64,000 bases of DNA from Mesohalobacter halotolerans (GCF_006120725.1 NZ_SWMU01000001.1:62001-126000); one strand, 5' to 3'. Shown: positions 1-9,674, counted from the stretch's first letter. Program-made: numbers and translations. The notes: generated from the sequence alone by a model not told the origin.

Positions 1-2
1 AA

Positions 3-482
3 AGCATGTTTGATATTCCGCCATTGATTTGGTATCTCAGAAAAATTCATCCTAAATTTATTAGCAAAAAAGAGCTTGGCAAAGGCATCCCATCGGTATC
101 CTATAATTTACGGCACGGCGGTTCGGTTTTAATTGACAGAAACGATCGTGAAAGTGCTGTCGAAGCGATTAAGGGATTTGGGGAATACCTCTGTAAAACT
201 AATCGTACCGGTGTTATTTTTCCAGAAGGTACGAGAAGTCGCGACGGCAAATTGAAGCGCTTTTCTGAAAATGGTTTGAGAAATCTAATTGAAAACTGCC
301 CCAGAGCAATTGTCATCCCAGTGAGTATTGATAATTCATGGCAACTTCAAAAATTTGGGATGTTCCCATTACCTATTGGTGTAAAGATTCGGTTTAAAGT
401 TCACAAACCCATAGAAATAAAGTCACATAAATTTGATGAAATAATGGAGTATTCTAGAGGTGTAATAGTTAAAGAACTGTAG
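3..482 (+). CDS. plsC: 1-acyl-sn-glycerol-3-phosphate acyltransferase, 5' end outside window
   Basis: This is the C-terminal part of a PlsC-family acyltransferase, which transfers a fatty acyl chain to the sn-2 position of lysophosphatidate at the inner membrane during phospholipid synthesis. The FPEGTR block (about residues 72-77 counted from the first visible Met) and the downstream IVIPVSI block are the family's glycerophosphate-binding and conserved hydrophobic motifs. The catalytic NHxxxxD block is not visible. The frame stays open to the left edge, so the Met at position 6 is probably internal and the gene begins before the window. The substrate is inferred from the family; other lysophospholipid acyltransferases share these motifs. 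Confidence 0.85.
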   Translation, partial: SMFDIPPLIWYLRKIHPKFISKKELGKGIPSVSYNLRHGGSVLIDRNDRESAVEAIKGFGEYLCKTNRTGVIFPEGTRSRDGKLKRFSENGLRNLIENCPRAIVIPVSIDNSWQLQKFGMFPLPIGVKIRFKVHKPIEIKSHKFDEIMEYSRGVIVKEL

Positions 483-603
483 GTTGTTTTTGTCTAAAGT
501 TATTAGAACTTCATTGACTTTTTAAATAAAAAATAAAAATTAACATATTTAGATTAGGAATTTTACTATAATTATTGTTTTAATTAAACTTAAAAATCAG
601 ACT

Positions 604-1200
604 ATGAAACCAATACTTTACCTTTTATTTTTATACTGTGTTCCCATTACACTGTGTGCTCAAAACAGTCAAGAATCTACAGATTCTGAAAAAAGACTCG
701 ATACATTTACAGAAGCCAAAAGGCATGAACTTTCATTAGATGTTACTGCGGCCTTGACATTACCTGCTATTCAACCAAGATATGAATATGTTTTAGGAAG
801 ATATTCAGGTATAGGTGCTGATATTTTTATAGCCCTAGATAGTGATGAAGTTCAAACAGAAGAACTTGAAAAACTCTCAATCACGCCGTTTTATAGACAA
901 TATTTCTTTAGTAAAGAAGATTATGGCGCTAAAGGCTTTTATGCCGAAGGTTTTTTGAAAGCCTACACTTATGAAAGCGATGATTTTAATAATCAATTTG
1001 CAAATAACATTTCAGAAGACGAGACCTTTTTTGAAACTGCTTTAGGCGTGTCCATAGGTTGGAAATGGGTCAGTAATTCGGGCTTTATGATTGATTTAGG
1101 TTTGGGTATAGGCCGAAATCTTGGTTTTTCAGATGAACCTGATGAATTCAGACCAGATATTATGCCAAGAGGTGGAGTGCATTTTGGTTGGCGATTTTAA
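604..1200 (+). CDS. secreted hypothetical protein, probable small outer-membrane beta-barrel
   Basis: The function is not recognised. The first 20 residues form a clear signal peptide (hydrophobic core ending in LCAQ, the usual flavobacterial signal peptidase I site). The mature part is about 178 residues, rich in alternating aromatic and small residues, with several candidate amphipathic strands such as GIGADIFIAL and FMIDLGLGIG, and it ends in Phe (HFGWRF). A terminal aromatic residue is typical of beta-barrel proteins inserted in the outer membrane. It stands alone between the acyltransferase and the convergent metG. An outer-membrane location is inference; no family assignment can be made by eye. 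Confidence 0.7.
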   Translation: MKPILYLLFLYCVPITLCAQNSQESTDSEKRLDTFTEAKRHELSLDVTAALTLPAIQPRYEYVLGRYSGIGADIFIALDSDEVQTEELEKLSITPFYRQYFFSKEDYGAKGFYAEGFLKAYTYESDDFNNQFANNISEDETFFETALGVSIGWKWVSNSGFMIDLGLGIGRNLGFSDEPDEFRPDIMPRGGVHFGWRF

Positions 1201-1222
1201 ACCGTAAAAACCAAACCTATTA

Positions 1223-3286
1223 TTAAGCGATAGTTTTACCATTGGGTGTATTTTCATCCGGATTGACAAACACTAATTCACCTTTTTTACTTTCGGTCAT
1301 CAGAATCATGCCTTCGCTTAATGTTCCTCTTAATTTAATAGGTTTTAAATTAATAACGACACTCACTTGTTTACCAATAATATCTTCAGCCTTAAAATAT
1401 TCAGCAATCCCTGAAACAATAGTGCGTTTCTCTAAGCCAATGTCAACCTTTAAGACCATCAACTTCTTGGTTTTTGGCATTTTTTCTGCTTCAGTGATAA
1501 CTCCAGTTCTGATATCCAATTTGCTAAAATCTTCGAAAGTAATTTGTTCTTTTTGTGGCGTCAGATCTTGAGTGTTATTTTCGTTATCCATTTTACTTTG
1601 CTTCAATTTATCTAATTGTTTTTGAACTTGCTCATCTTCAATTTTTGAAAATAGTAAATCTGCTTTTTCTATAGTATGATTTGTCGGTAACAACACCTCT
1701 AACTCAGCAATATTTGACCAATTGAGTTTTTCAGCTAGCCTACCTAAACTTAAAATATGATTTAATTTTTTAGACGTATGTGGTAAAAAAGGCTCGCTTA
1801 ATACAGCAAGTGCAGCAGATATTTGTAAAGCGACAAACATAATATTTTGGGTTCTGACTGGATCTGTTTTAAAGTGTTTCCATGGTTCTTCATCAGCTAA
1901 ATACTTGTTGCCAAGTCTGGCCAGCTCCATCAATTTTTGTTGCGCTTCTCTAAAGCGGTACTTTTCAATAGATTGTCCAATTTTTTCTGGAAATGCTTTT
2001 ACCGCCTTAAGCGTTTGATTATCTATTTCAAGTAAATTATTTGCATTTGGCACTTCTCCATCGTAATATTTGTGAGTTAACACAGCTACGCGATTGATGA
2101 AATTACCATAAATGGCTACAAGCTCATTGTTGTTTCTGGCTTGAAAATCGGCCCAAGTAAAGTCATTGTCTTTAGTTTCCGGTGCGTTGGCTGTCAAGAC
2201 ATAGCGCAAAACATCTTGTTGATTTGGAAAATCCTCTAAATATTCGTGTAACCAAACCGCCCAATTTTTTGATGTTGAGAGCTTTTGCCCTTCTAAATTT
2301 AAAAATTCGTTAGCTGGTACATTATCAGGTAGCTTAAAACTGCCTTCGGCTTTAAGCATGCAAGGGAAGATGATACAGTGAAATACAATATTATCTTTTC
2401 CGATAAAGTGTAGCAGTTTGGTATCTTCACTTTTCCAGTAATCTTCCCAATTTTTACCAACTTGTTTAGCCCAGTCTTTGGTCGCTGAAATATAGCCGAT
2501 TGGTGCATCAAACCAAACGTAAAGCACTTTACCGTCGGCTTTATTTAAAGGCACCGGAATGCCCCAATCTAAGTCTCGAGTCACTGCTCTTGGACGTAAG
2601 CCTTCATCAATCCAAGACTTACACTGACCATAAACATTGGGTTTCCAGTCCTGTTTATGATCTTTTATAATCCATTCTTTTAAAAATTCATCATATTGAT
2701 CAAGTGGTAAAAACCAGTGCTTTGTCGTTTTTAGCGTAGGTATATTTCCTGTAATAGCCGATTTTGGACTGGTCAAATCTGTGGCATTGAGTGAAGTTCC
2801 ACAATTTTCACATTGATCACCATAGGCTTCTTCATGACCGCATTTGGGACAAGTTCCCGTCACAAAACGATCAGCTAAAAACTGTTGAGCTTCTTTATCG
2901 TAGAGTTGTTCGGTGGTTTGTTCTACAAATTTATTGTTATTGTATAAAGTCTTAAAAAAATCAGAAGCTGTATCTTTATGTGTCTTAGAAGTCGTTCTTC
3001 CATAATGATCAAAGGCGATACCAAATTCTTCAAAAGACGATTTTATCATATTGTGATAACGGTCAACAACATCTTGTGGAGAAACGCCTTCCTTTTTGGC
3101 TTTTATCGTGATTGGCACACCGTGCTCGTCACTACCACAAACAAAGAGCACATCTTTATTTTGTAATCTTAAATAGCGGGCATAAATATCTGCAGGCACA
3201 TAAACACCGGCTAAATGGCCAATATGAATGGGTCCATTGGTATAAGGCAAAGCTGCAGTGATGGTATATCGTTTTGGTTTATCCAT
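1223..3286 (-). CDS. metG: methionine--tRNA ligase
   Basis: MetG charges tRNA-Met with methionine, using ATP, in the cytoplasm. The class I signatures are both present: HIGH at residues 21-24 and KLSTS near residue 335. A zinc knuckle with two CxxC pairs (CPKCG and CENCG) lies in the connective-peptide region around residue 145. The C-terminal part from about residue 585 ([11 protein letters not shown]) is the EMAP/Trbp111-like tRNA-binding domain, which gives the long, dimerising form of the enzyme. At 687 residues it is full length for the Bacteroidota type. It is convergent with the upstream barrel-like gene (22 bp between stops) and appears monocistronic, with a plausible promoter at 3323-3356. 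Confidence 0.97.
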   Translation of the reverse strand: MDKPKRYTITAALPYTNGPIHIGHLAGVYVPADIYARYLRLQNKDVLFVCGSDEHGVPITIKAKKEGVSPQDVVDRYHNMIKSSFEEFGIAFDHYGRTTSKTHKDTASDFFKTLYNNNKFVEQTTEQLYDKEAQQFLADRFVTGTCPKCGHEEAYGDQCENCGTSLNATDLTSPKSAITGNIPTLKTTKHWFLPLDQYDEFLKEWIIKDHKQDWKPNVYGQCKSWIDEGLRPRAVTRDLDWGIPVPLNKADGKVLYVWFDAPIGYISATKDWAKQVGKNWEDYWKSEDTKLLHFIGKDNIVFHCIIFPCMLKAEGSFKLPDNVPANEFLNLEGQKLSTSKNWAVWLHEYLEDFPNQQDVLRYVLTANAPETKDNDFTWADFQARNNNELVAIYGNFINRVAVLTHKYYDGEVPNANNLLEIDNQTLKAVKAFPEKIGQSIEKYRFREAQQKLMELARLGNKYLADEEPWKHFKTDPVRTQNIMFVALQISAALAVLSEPFLPHTSKKLNHILSLGRLAEKLNWSNIAELEVLLPTNHTIEKADLLFSKIEDEQVQKQLDKLKQSKMDNENNTQDLTPQKEQITFEDFSKLDIRTGVITEAEKMPKTKKLMVLKVDIGLEKRTIVSGIAEYFKAEDIIGKQVSVVINLKPIKLRGTLSEGMILMTESKKGELVFVNPDENTPNGKTIA

Positions 3287-3322
3287 AGTAAAACTGTATT
3301 TCTGAATTTTTCAGAGAAAATG

Positions 3323-3356
3323 CAAAATTACATAAACTTAAATGGTTAAGGTCAAA
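3323..3356 (-). promoter_or_regulatory. probable metG promoter (TTTG / TAnnTTTG)
   Basis: On the minus strand TAATTTTG (3323-3330) fits the Bacteroidota -7 consensus TAnnTTTG, and a TTTG lies 22 bp upstream at 3353-3356. The inferred transcript start would give a leader of roughly 30 nt before the metG ATG. Confidence 0.5.
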
Positions 3357-3418
3357 ATTTTGCATTTTAGCGTGATATACACTTGAAATAATTTCATATT
3401 AATGAAAAAAATATAATT

Positions 3419-3964
3419 ATGAAAAAAATAAATTTATTTCTAATAAGCTATGCGTTAGTATTTTTCACAGTTTCTTGTTCTAGTGATGATGACGGAGATG
3501 TTTTGAATAATCCGGGGACGCTTTCAATAGGAGATACCGAAATACAACTTAAAGCCGGAGCTCTTGAAAACATTGAGAGTTTTAATGGCATTACCAATTT
3601 TAATTTAATATTGTTAGATTCTAATATTACAATTGTTCAGGGTCAACCTTTTCCGGAAAACAATGTGATAACGGCTATTAATTTTGAGTTATTTACAGAC
3701 GCTTCACAAGATTTGGCGGAAGGTGTATATCTGCTTGATGACTCCTTTGAGATTACACCTCAAACCATAGGTTCAGTAGCTATACTTGAAAATGTTGATG
3801 TAAATTCAGAAACAGAAATTGACGAACCTCCGTTTTTTGTTGAGGGCAGTCTTGAAATTATCAGCAATGGTCCTCAGTATGAGATTGAATTTTCTGGAGT
3901 AGATAATTTGGGGCGAGATATCAACGGCAGTTACCAAGGCACCTTGACGGTTATTGAAGAATAA
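3419..3964 (+). CDS. putative lipoprotein of unknown function
   Basis: The product is not recognised. The N-terminus is a lipoprotein signal peptide: a charged start, a hydrophobic stretch, then FTVSC, with Cys at residue 20 followed by SSDDDGD. Acidic and serine residues right after the lipobox Cys fit the flavobacterial surface-lipoprotein export signal, so surface exposure is possible. The mature 160 residues contain beta-type sequence (GSLEIISNG, YEIEFSGVDN, GSYQGTLTV), suggesting a small beta-sandwich. It is divergent from metG and ends 27 bp before a bidirectional terminator that it shares with rplU-rpmA. Confidence 0.75.
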   Translation: MKKINLFLISYALVFFTVSCSSDDDGDVLNNPGTLSIGDTEIQLKAGALENIESFNGITNFNLILLDSNITIVQGQPFPENNVITAINFELFTDASQDLAEGVYLLDDSFEITPQTIGSVAILENVDVNSETEIDEPPFFVEGSLEIISNGPQYEIEFSGVDNLGRDINGSYQGTLTVIEE

Positions 3965-3990
3965 TCTTAAGATATTGATGTGTTAAAACA

Positions 3991-4024
3991 AAAAAGGATA
4001 TTCATTAATTTGAATATCCTTTTT
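3991..4024. terminator. bidirectional rho-independent terminator
   Basis: A perfect 14-bp inverted repeat (3991-4004 and 4011-4024) with a 6-nt loop begins with an A run and ends with a T run. It can therefore stop transcription from the lipoprotein gene on the plus strand and from rpmA on the minus strand. Confidence 0.9.
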
Positions 4025-4047
4025 TGTTGTAGTGTTTACTTTTGCTT

Positions 4048-4308
4048 CTAGGCCTCAAATGGCTCTACAGAAACATAAGATTTATCACCTTTAGATTTTT
4101 GAAATTTTACAATGCCATCAACTTTGGCATGTAAGGTATGATCTTTACTGGCGTAAACATTTTCACCTGGCCTGTGTGCTGTTCCACGCTGTCTAACGAT
4201 AATGTTACCAGCTGTAGCAGGTTGACCACCAAATATTTTTACACCGAGTCGTTTCGATTCTGATTCTCTTCCGTTTTTGGAACTTCCAACGCCTTTCTTG
4301 TGTGCCAT
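4048..4308 (-). CDS. rpmA: 50S ribosomal protein L27
   Basis: L27 sits at the peptidyl-transferase end of the large ribosomal subunit and contacts the tRNA acceptor ends. The start [14 protein letters not shown] and the [13 protein letters not shown] block are family signatures, and 86 residues is the normal length. The N-terminus begins directly with the AHKKG segment, so no cleavable leader of the Firmicutes kind is present. It follows rplU by 4 bp in a two-gene operon and ends before the shared bidirectional terminator at 3991-4024. Confidence 0.97.
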   Translation of the reverse strand: MAHKKGVGSSKNGRESESKRLGVKIFGGQPATAGNIIVRQRGTAHRPGENVYASKDHTLHAKVDGIVKFQKSKGDKSYVSVEPFEA

Positions 4309-4312
4309 GGTT

Positions 4313-4897
4313 TTATGATTTAAAGTTTTTTATTGCTTCTATAAGCTCTGCTTTTTTAAGAGTTGAGTAGCCTTCTAGACCGATATCTTTAGCGTGAGCT
4401 TTTAATTCTGCTACCGTCATATCAGAAAGTTTGGCAGAAGCATCATCTTTTTTTGGAGTATCCTTTTTAGGTTGCTCTTTTTTGGCTTCAGCTTTTTTTG
4501 GTGCTGATTTAGACTTTGGTGCTGATTTTTTTTCAGCTTTCTTTTCTGTTTTTGCTTCTGCTTTAGATTCTGTTTTTTTAGCCCCTGAAGCGACAATACT
4601 CTCAATTTGTATCTCAGACAAAAATTGTCTGTGACCGTTTTTCTTTTTGTAACCTTTACGCCTTTTCTTTTTAAAGACAATGACTTTGTCACCTTTAAGG
4701 TGTCTTAAAATTTTAGCACTAACTTGAGCGCCTTTTATAGCCGGGGCGCCAACTTGTACTTTGCCATCGTTTTCTAGAAGAAGGACATTGTCAAAGTTGA
4801 CTTTAGCACCTTCATCTTCTTGTAAACGATGAACAAAAACTTTTTGGTCTTTTGCAACTTTAAATTGCTGCCCTGCTATCTCTACAATTGCATACAT
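4313..4897 (-). CDS. rplU: 50S ribosomal protein L21 with C-terminal extension
   Basis: Residues 1-103 are a normal L21 (start [14 protein letters not shown], end [18 protein letters not shown]), a 23S rRNA-binding protein of the large subunit. The protein then continues for about 90 residues: a Lys/Ala/Ser/Pro-rich linker (about 110-155), followed by a compact segment ([20 protein letters not shown], then [10 protein letters not shown]) that resembles the Rho N-terminal/SAP-like fold. Typical L21 is close to 103 residues. Extended L21 forms are, from memory, common in Flavobacteriia, so this is probably a lineage trait, but the role of the extension is unknown. It is the first gene of rplU-rpmA, with a strong promoter at 4931-4962. 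Confidence 0.95.
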   Translation of the reverse strand: MYAIVEIAGQQFKVAKDQKVFVHRLQEDEGAKVNFDNVLLLENDGKVQVGAPAIKGAQVSAKILRHLKGDKVIVFKKKRRKGYKKKNGHRQFLSEIQIESIVASGAKKTESKAEAKTEKKAEKKSAPKSKSAPKKAEAKKEQPKKDTPKKDDASAKLSDMTVAELKAHAKDIGLEGYSTLKKAELIEAIKNFKS

Positions 4898-4930
4898 AGC
4901 TTAATGATTTTGTTCAATTTTTAAGGATTG

Positions 4931-4962
4931 CAAATGTAAAGTAAGTTTTTAAGATATACAAA
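4931..4962 (-). promoter_or_regulatory. rplU-rpmA promoter
   Basis: On the minus strand the -33 TTTG (4959-4962) and -7 TACATTTG (4931-4938) match the Bacteroidota sigma-factor consensus exactly, with 20 bp between them. The -7 element lies 33 bp before the rplU ATG. Confidence 0.75.
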
Positions 4963-4963
4963 C

Positions 4964-5401
4964 TTAATTTTTCGGGTTTTTATACAATTGCATTACCGTG
5001 AGTGTTAAAACGACTGCTGTTGCAAAACCCATGAGAGCTACTACAAAAATGAATGTCCCAATACCTACTTCAAAATTGTTATCCCAACTTGTCAACAAAT
5101 TATTAATAAAACTTGGATTGAGTTCTGTCGCATAAATCGCCATAAAAATTGAAAAAATAATAGTAGCGACAAATCCTGCTGTGATACCGCAGGAAAAACC
5201 AGTAGAATATGTGTACTTTGGGCCATATTCTATACGTCTGTAGCGAATGCCTTCAAAAATACCAAAACCCGTAATTACACCATTAAATAAGCTATAAAAG
5301 GGATTTGTATGTAAATCGAATAATGATAAAAACAGAAAATAACCAATTAAAGAACCACTTATGGCTACACCAAATCGAAGAGGTAAAATAAATTTATTCA
5401 T
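4964..5401 (-). CDS. DUF4199-type integral membrane protein
   Basis: The function is unknown. The 145-residue protein has four hydrophobic segments (around residues 5-27, 38-50, 68-92 and 115-140) and the layout of the DUF4199 family, small four-helix membrane proteins frequent in Bacteroidota. The GFGIFEGIRYRR turn and the GFSCGITAGFVATIIF helix fit that family. The gene is unlinked to an obvious pathway: the next gene on the same strand is HMG-CoA lyase 100 bp upstream. The family call rests on topology and pattern only. Confidence 0.6.
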   Translation of the reverse strand: MNKFILPLRFGVAISGSLIGYFLFLSLFDLHTNPFYSLFNGVITGFGIFEGIRYRRIEYGPKYTYSTGFSCGITAGFVATIIFSIFMAIYATELNPSFINNLLTSWDNNFEVGIGTFIFVVALMGFATAVVLTLTVMQLYKNPKN

Positions 5402-5500
5402 AAAATAGTATTTTTTACAAGCCGAAATTTAACATTTATAATTTAATAATTCGAAGTTTTCTAAATTCCTTAACCATTTAAGGTCAAATCAGGACTAAAT

Positions 5501-6355
5501 CTAAATAAAAACATCTGAAGCTTTGTTGTATGCGGTTTCAAAACGCGTCATCTTTACGCCATGATCAACTTTTTTGGTATTAAAATATGACAAAAGTTTT
5601 TCGGTTGGCATATTTCCTGTTAAGTCGTCTTTTGCCATTGGGCATCCGCCAAATCCTTGAATAGCGCCATCAAATCTTCTGCAGCCCGATTGATAAGCCG
5701 CTTCAACTTTTTCATGCCATGTATGTGGTGTGGTGTGTAAATGGGCACCAAATTCTATATTAGGATATTTTGGGATGAGTTTTGAAAACAATTCTTTTAT
5801 AATGCTTTTGTTTGAACTGCCAATGGTATCAGATAACGAAAGGATTTTGACCCCCAGACTAGAGAGTTTTTCTGTCCATTCAGCTACAATATCTGCATTC
5901 CAAGGATCGCCATAGGGGTTGCCAAAACCCATAGATAGGTAAGCTACAACCCTTTTATTTTGCTTATTTGCTAAATCAATTATACTTTTTAAAATTTCAA
6001 TTGACTCTGAAATTGTTTTGTGTGTATTTCGCATTTGAAAATTTTCTGAGATCGAAAATGGATAGCCTAAATAATCGATTTCAATAAATTGACAAGCATC
6101 TTTAGCACCTCTCAAATTAGCTACGATAGCCAAAAGTTTGGATTGTGTTTCCGATAACTCAAGTTGCTTTAAGACTTCAGCGGTATCCTTCATTTGCGGA
6201 ATCGCTTTAGGGGAAACAAAACTGCCAAAATCTATCGTATCGAACCCACAACTTAACAGGCTTTGTATGTATTTCACTTTTTCTTCTGTCGAGATGAAGG
6301 GTTTTATGCCTTGCATGGCATCTCTAGGACATTCAATAAGTTTGACTTTGGACAT
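5501..6355 (-). CDS. hydroxymethylglutaryl-CoA lyase
   Basis: The enzyme cleaves 3-hydroxy-3-methylglutaryl-CoA to acetyl-CoA and acetoacetate, the last step of leucine breakdown. The sequence is a DRE-TIM family TIM barrel. It begins KLIECPRDAMQGI (the conserved xxRDxxQ metal/substrate site), carries the metal-binding HxH (GAHLHTT) and ends with the lyase signature GFGGCPMAKDDLTGN, which includes the catalytic Cys. At 284 residues it is full length. It is a single gene. The complete branched-chain pathway is not visible, although an enoyl-CoA hydratase and a 2-oxoacid dehydrogenase occur near 47-53 kb. Confidence 0.93.
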   Translation of the reverse strand: MSKVKLIECPRDAMQGIKPFISTEEKVKYIQSLLSCGFDTIDFGSFVSPKAIPQMKDTAEVLKQLELSETQSKLLAIVANLRGAKDACQFIEIDYLGYPFSISENFQMRNTHKTISESIEILKSIIDLANKQNKRVVAYLSMGFGNPYGDPWNADIVAEWTEKLSSLGVKILSLSDTIGSSNKSIIKELFSKLIPKYPNIEFGAHLHTTPHTWHEKVEAAYQSGCRRFDGAIQGFGGCPMAKDDLTGNMPTEKLLSYFNTKKVDHGVKMTRFETAYNKASDVFI

Positions 6356-6391
6356 GCCTCAAATATACAATTAATGTCTTTTTGAAAACGC

Positions 6392-7468
6392 TTAATCGGG
6401 TATCATTTCATGTAATATATTCCAAAATTTTCTATGAAAAATTAAAGCCGACATTCCATCATTAGGTTTTTCTCCCATTCTCACAATAACTAGATGTTTA
6501 CTTGGCACAACATCAATAATTTGACCATTTTTTCCGAGAGCAGATATCATATCTTGGGGTGCAGAAGGCACTAAATCCTGTTGAATAGTATTTGTCATAG
6601 TTGGTATTATTATTTCAGATTTCCCATTAAGCCACCACAAGTATCCATAAGATGGGTTTATAGATTGAGAGGTTGAGGTCATTTGTTCAAAATAATTTTT
6701 GTCTTTTAAAATGACTTGCTCATCCCAAATCCCTCTGTTTAAAATAAGCAAACCAAATCGAGCAGCACTTCTTGGTGTACTTAAATACAGGTTATTATTA
6801 TTTTTAGTTAGCTTCCAAAACCCATCCGCCCCAATTTTAGAGATTATATTATCTTGGGTATATTGATTGATATTATGCCCGGATGCAGTTTCTAAAACTT
6901 GGCGTAAGAGCGTGTATGGCGCATTGTGGTAGTACCATTGCTTTCCGGGCATAGCTTTGAATTTTAAGCAATCAGCTGTTGTACAATTTTTATTGTTTAC
7001 AGTATAATCCAACCCTGTTGTCATGGTTAATTGGTGCTTGATCTTAATGGCATCTTCTCTTTTTTGAGGCATCGAAGTCCATGAACCCAAATATTGACTG
7101 GTTGGGTCTTCTAGGCTTAAAAGCCCTTGCTGTTCAGCTATACCTATTAAACAAGCTGTTAAAGATTTGCCTGCTGATGCCCAATACCAATAAGAATGTT
7201 TGTCGAAATCAGCACCTCTAAAGTTTTTACCCCAATACTCCTCTATTAATATTTTCCCCTCTTTTAAAACGATAAACGCTCTTGTGTTTTCTTGCTCAAG
7301 AAGGTGATAGAGTTTGTCTTTTAAAGGTGTTTTCCAGCCTTCTGCTTCAAAATTTGTTGTTGCCCATTCCGCAGGTTCGTTTGGAGGAAAATAAGTTGCC
7401 GATGCTTTTTCCTGACTATTAATGTTTGTAACATTTAAAAGAAATAATAAATAAATGAATAGTCTCAT
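6392..7468 (-). CDS. serine hydrolase, beta-lactamase/class C (PBP-like) family, exported
   Basis: The protein has a signal peptide (first about 18 residues, ending NSQ) and the fold markers of the beta-lactamase-related serine hydrolases: SxxK as SAGK near residue 98, with Ser as the expected nucleophile, and YxN as YHN near residue 178. The C-terminal part includes ALGKNGQIIDVVP, equivalent to the usual GxxGQ segment. The real substrate is unknown; family members act on peptidoglycan peptides, esters or D-amino-acid peptides, and most are not resistance enzymes. It is a lone gene between HMG-CoA lyase and hemW. Confidence 0.85.
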   Translation of the reverse strand: MRLFIYLLFLLNVTNINSQEKASATYFPPNEPAEWATTNFEAEGWKTPLKDKLYHLLEQENTRAFIVLKEGKILIEEYWGKNFRGADFDKHSYWYWASAGKSLTACLIGIAEQQGLLSLEDPTSQYLGSWTSMPQKREDAIKIKHQLTMTTGLDYTVNNKNCTTADCLKFKAMPGKQWYYHNAPYTLLRQVLETASGHNINQYTQDNIISKIGADGFWKLTKNNNNLYLSTPRSAARFGLLILNRGIWDEQVILKDKNYFEQMTSTSQSINPSYGYLWWLNGKSEIIIPTMTNTIQQDLVPSAPQDMISALGKNGQIIDVVPSKHLVIVRMGEKPNDGMSALIFHRKFWNILHEMIPD

Positions 7469-7589
7469 GATATAGATTTTGAACTTAAAAATAATCTATG
7501 ATTTAATAACTTTTTAAGACACAGCCCCGAAGCTTAAGAATAATAGACTAAAGCTAACTTTTTTGATGCTGAATACTCTTTAAATACTT

Positions 7590-8720
7590 TTAAAACTCAA
7601 TTTTAAATAAATCTGCAGCAATACCATCTGATAAAAACTTAGCTTCTCTAGTAATATGAATATGATTTTGACGAATCTCTAATTGATTCAGGTCTAAATG
7701 CGATTGCGCCTGTAACATCAAATAATCCAAATAAGCTTCACCAAATTGTGTTTTGATGTCATCTATATTTACGCCCCATTTGGTCCTTAGTCTGGTCATA
7801 ATATATTCATTGTAAAGATCGGTTTTGGTTAAATTTTCTGTAGTTTGAGGCAATTGATTATCATTGATGGCTTTGATGTATTTAAGGTTGTTTTTAATAT
7901 TCCAAGTTCTTTTGTTTTTACCATCATAGCTATTGCCAGAAGGACCTATGCCAAGATAAGGTTTGCCTGTCCAATAATTGATATTGTTTTGTGAAAAATA
8001 ACCTGGTTTGCCAAAATTTGAAAACTCATAATGTTCAAAGCCTCTTGAAGTCATAGTGTTGTATAAATGACCAAAATGAGCTGCCGCTTGTTCCTCATCA
8101 GGTTGCGCAATAATGTCTTTTTCTATAAATCTGTTAAGAGCGGTATTGGGCTCAACCGTTAAAGCATAGCACGACAAATGCGGAATGCCAAAATCAAGAG
8201 CAATCTCAAGGTTTTTTTGCCAACGCACCAAGTCCATATCAGGCATGCCATAAATCAAATCAATGGAGTAATTGTCAAAATACTGTTTTACTAGATTAAT
8301 GCTGTTTTTGGCTTCTTCAACGTCATGCGCCCGATTCATAAGTTTTAAATCTTTTTCAAAAAAGGATTGCACGCCCAAACTCAACCTGTTGATGCCTTGA
8401 AATTTTAAGGTTTTGAGCAATTTATCTGTGATGTCGTCAGGATTGGCTTCTAAGGTAATCTCAGGATGATCTGCCACTTGATAATATTTGTAAATCGTTT
8501 TAAAAATTTGATCTAAATCTGTCTCTGATAATAGACTAGGCGTGCCTCCTCCAAAATAAATACATTCCAAAGAATTTTGAAACTCATCTTTTCGCAAAAT
8601 CAATTCATTACAAATCGCCTCAACCATGTTATCTTTATGCTTAAGTGAGGTTGAAAAATGAAAATCACAATAATGACAAGCTTGTTTACAAAATGGAATA
8701 TGAATGTAGATGCTGGCCAT
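7590..8720 (-). CDS. hemW: HemW, coproporphyrinogen III oxidase-like radical SAM heme chaperone
   Basis: This is a radical SAM protein with the 4Fe-4S motif CxxxCxxC at Cys11, Cys15 and Cys18 (CKQACHYCDFHF), then FGGGTPS and a SAM-binding beta region (ITLEANPDD). The motif has Phe after CDF, and the length (376 residues) and C-terminal HemW domain match HemW, which inserts heme into client proteins, rather than HemN, which decarboxylates coproporphyrinogen and has an extra N-terminal segment. A -7 element TAACTTTG is visible on the minus strand at 8736-8743, about 15 bp before the ATG; no clear -33 TTTG accompanies it. Confidence 0.92.
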   Translation of the reverse strand: MASIYIHIPFCKQACHYCDFHFSTSLKHKDNMVEAICNELILRKDEFQNSLECIYFGGGTPSLLSETDLDQIFKTIYKYYQVADHPEITLEANPDDITDKLLKTLKFQGINRLSLGVQSFFEKDLKLMNRAHDVEEAKNSINLVKQYFDNYSIDLIYGMPDMDLVRWQKNLEIALDFGIPHLSCYALTVEPNTALNRFIEKDIIAQPDEEQAAAHFGHLYNTMTSRGFEHYEFSNFGKPGYFSQNNINYWTGKPYLGIGPSGNSYDGKNKRTWNIKNNLKYIKAINDNQLPQTTENLTKTDLYNEYIMTRLRTKWGVNIDDIKTQFGEAYLDYLMLQAQSHLDLNQLEIRQNHIHITREAKFLSDGIAADLFKIEF

Positions 8721-8839
8721 TTAATGTTTTAGATACAAAGTTAGCCTTATGTTACTCACAATGACGCAGAGATATGAATTTTTTTAGTTCTTATACAAAT
8801 ATTATTTCTGGACTCTTACTCCGGAAAAATTTATTTAAA

Positions 8840-9601
8840 TTACGGTAAAACTTTGGGGCCAATAATATCTAACCATAGGATAAATCCTGATATTCCACCT
8901 ATCAGTCCGCCGAGAATAAAAGTTAAACGTAATTTTTTGGGTACAACTTCAAATACAATATAAGCAGAGATTAGCAAGCCTAGCATGCCTAGTAGTATAG
9001 GTATTGTTCCAGGCCATAAGTTTAAATCTTTCGAAATAAAATACTCGTCACCGCCAAACCATTTGCCATCCGGAAATATTATTTCTTCGCCAATTGAGTG
9101 AACAAGATTAAATATCTCTCTTAACCAAAAAAGACTAAGAAAAACAGCAAGCCAATCCAATATTTTTAATCCGTTAATTTGAATAGTTTTCTTCCGAAGC
9201 CTTAAAATAATAAGCCCAATAATTCCAGTTAAAATTGTCTGCAGTGGACCACCAATAGATATAAATAAACTTTTATTATTTTTCTCATTTTCCTCATCCC
9301 AATAACGCTTTTCTAGTAACTTAATGTATTTATTTGCTTTTTCTTTAACCTCATCAGGTGTAGAATCATATTCTACATTAATATAGTTTTCACTTAAAGA
9401 CTCTAAGGCTTTGAAATTGGGATCATCTAAATAGCCTTTGGGGTGAAAATTCATACTTCCGTAATGCAGGGTCGTATCATAACCATATATTTTAGCAATA
9501 GCAATGTGTCCGTATTCGTGACTTATAGTTCCAATAACTGTAAACAGTATAAATACTAATGTAAAACTTAAAAAGAATTTTATGTCTATTTTGATGTCCA
9601 T
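8840..9601 (-). CDS. M50-like membrane metallopeptidase homologue of unknown role
   Basis: The 253-residue protein has five or six hydrophobic segments. Near the end of the first one it carries HEYGH (residues 28-32), an intact HExxH zinc site in the membrane-proximal position used by site-2 proteases. A GGPLQT segment (about residue 117) recalls the conserved GGPxxN region of M50 proteins, and a hydrophobic stretch FWLREIFN follows where the third metal ligand is normally found. No PDZ domain is present, so this is not RseP (which is at 23556). An acidic, charged 55-residue insert lies between helices 1 and 2. Either an active intramembrane protease or a divergent member is possible. Confidence 0.55.
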   Translation of the reverse strand: MDIKIDIKFFLSFTLVFILFTVIGTISHEYGHIAIAKIYGYDTTLHYGSMNFHPKGYLDDPNFKALESLSENYINVEYDSTPDEVKEKANKYIKLLEKRYWDEENEKNNKSLFISIGGPLQTILTGIIGLIILRLRKKTIQINGLKILDWLAVFLSLFWLREIFNLVHSIGEEIIFPDGKWFGGDEYFISKDLNLWPGTIPILLGMLGLLISAYIVFEVVPKKLRLTFILGGLIGGISGFILWLDIIGPKVLP

Positions 9602-9674
9602 GCAAAAGGCTTACAACTAAAATTTACATTTATAAATATAACTTTTGTAAGATAATATTTGCAGGCTTGCTTGA

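Noticed and set aside
4431-4692. Two long frames inside the L21 C-terminal linker, on both strands
   Set aside because: They mirror the Lys/Ala-rich low-complexity coding sequence of rplU and have no start context or conserved pattern.
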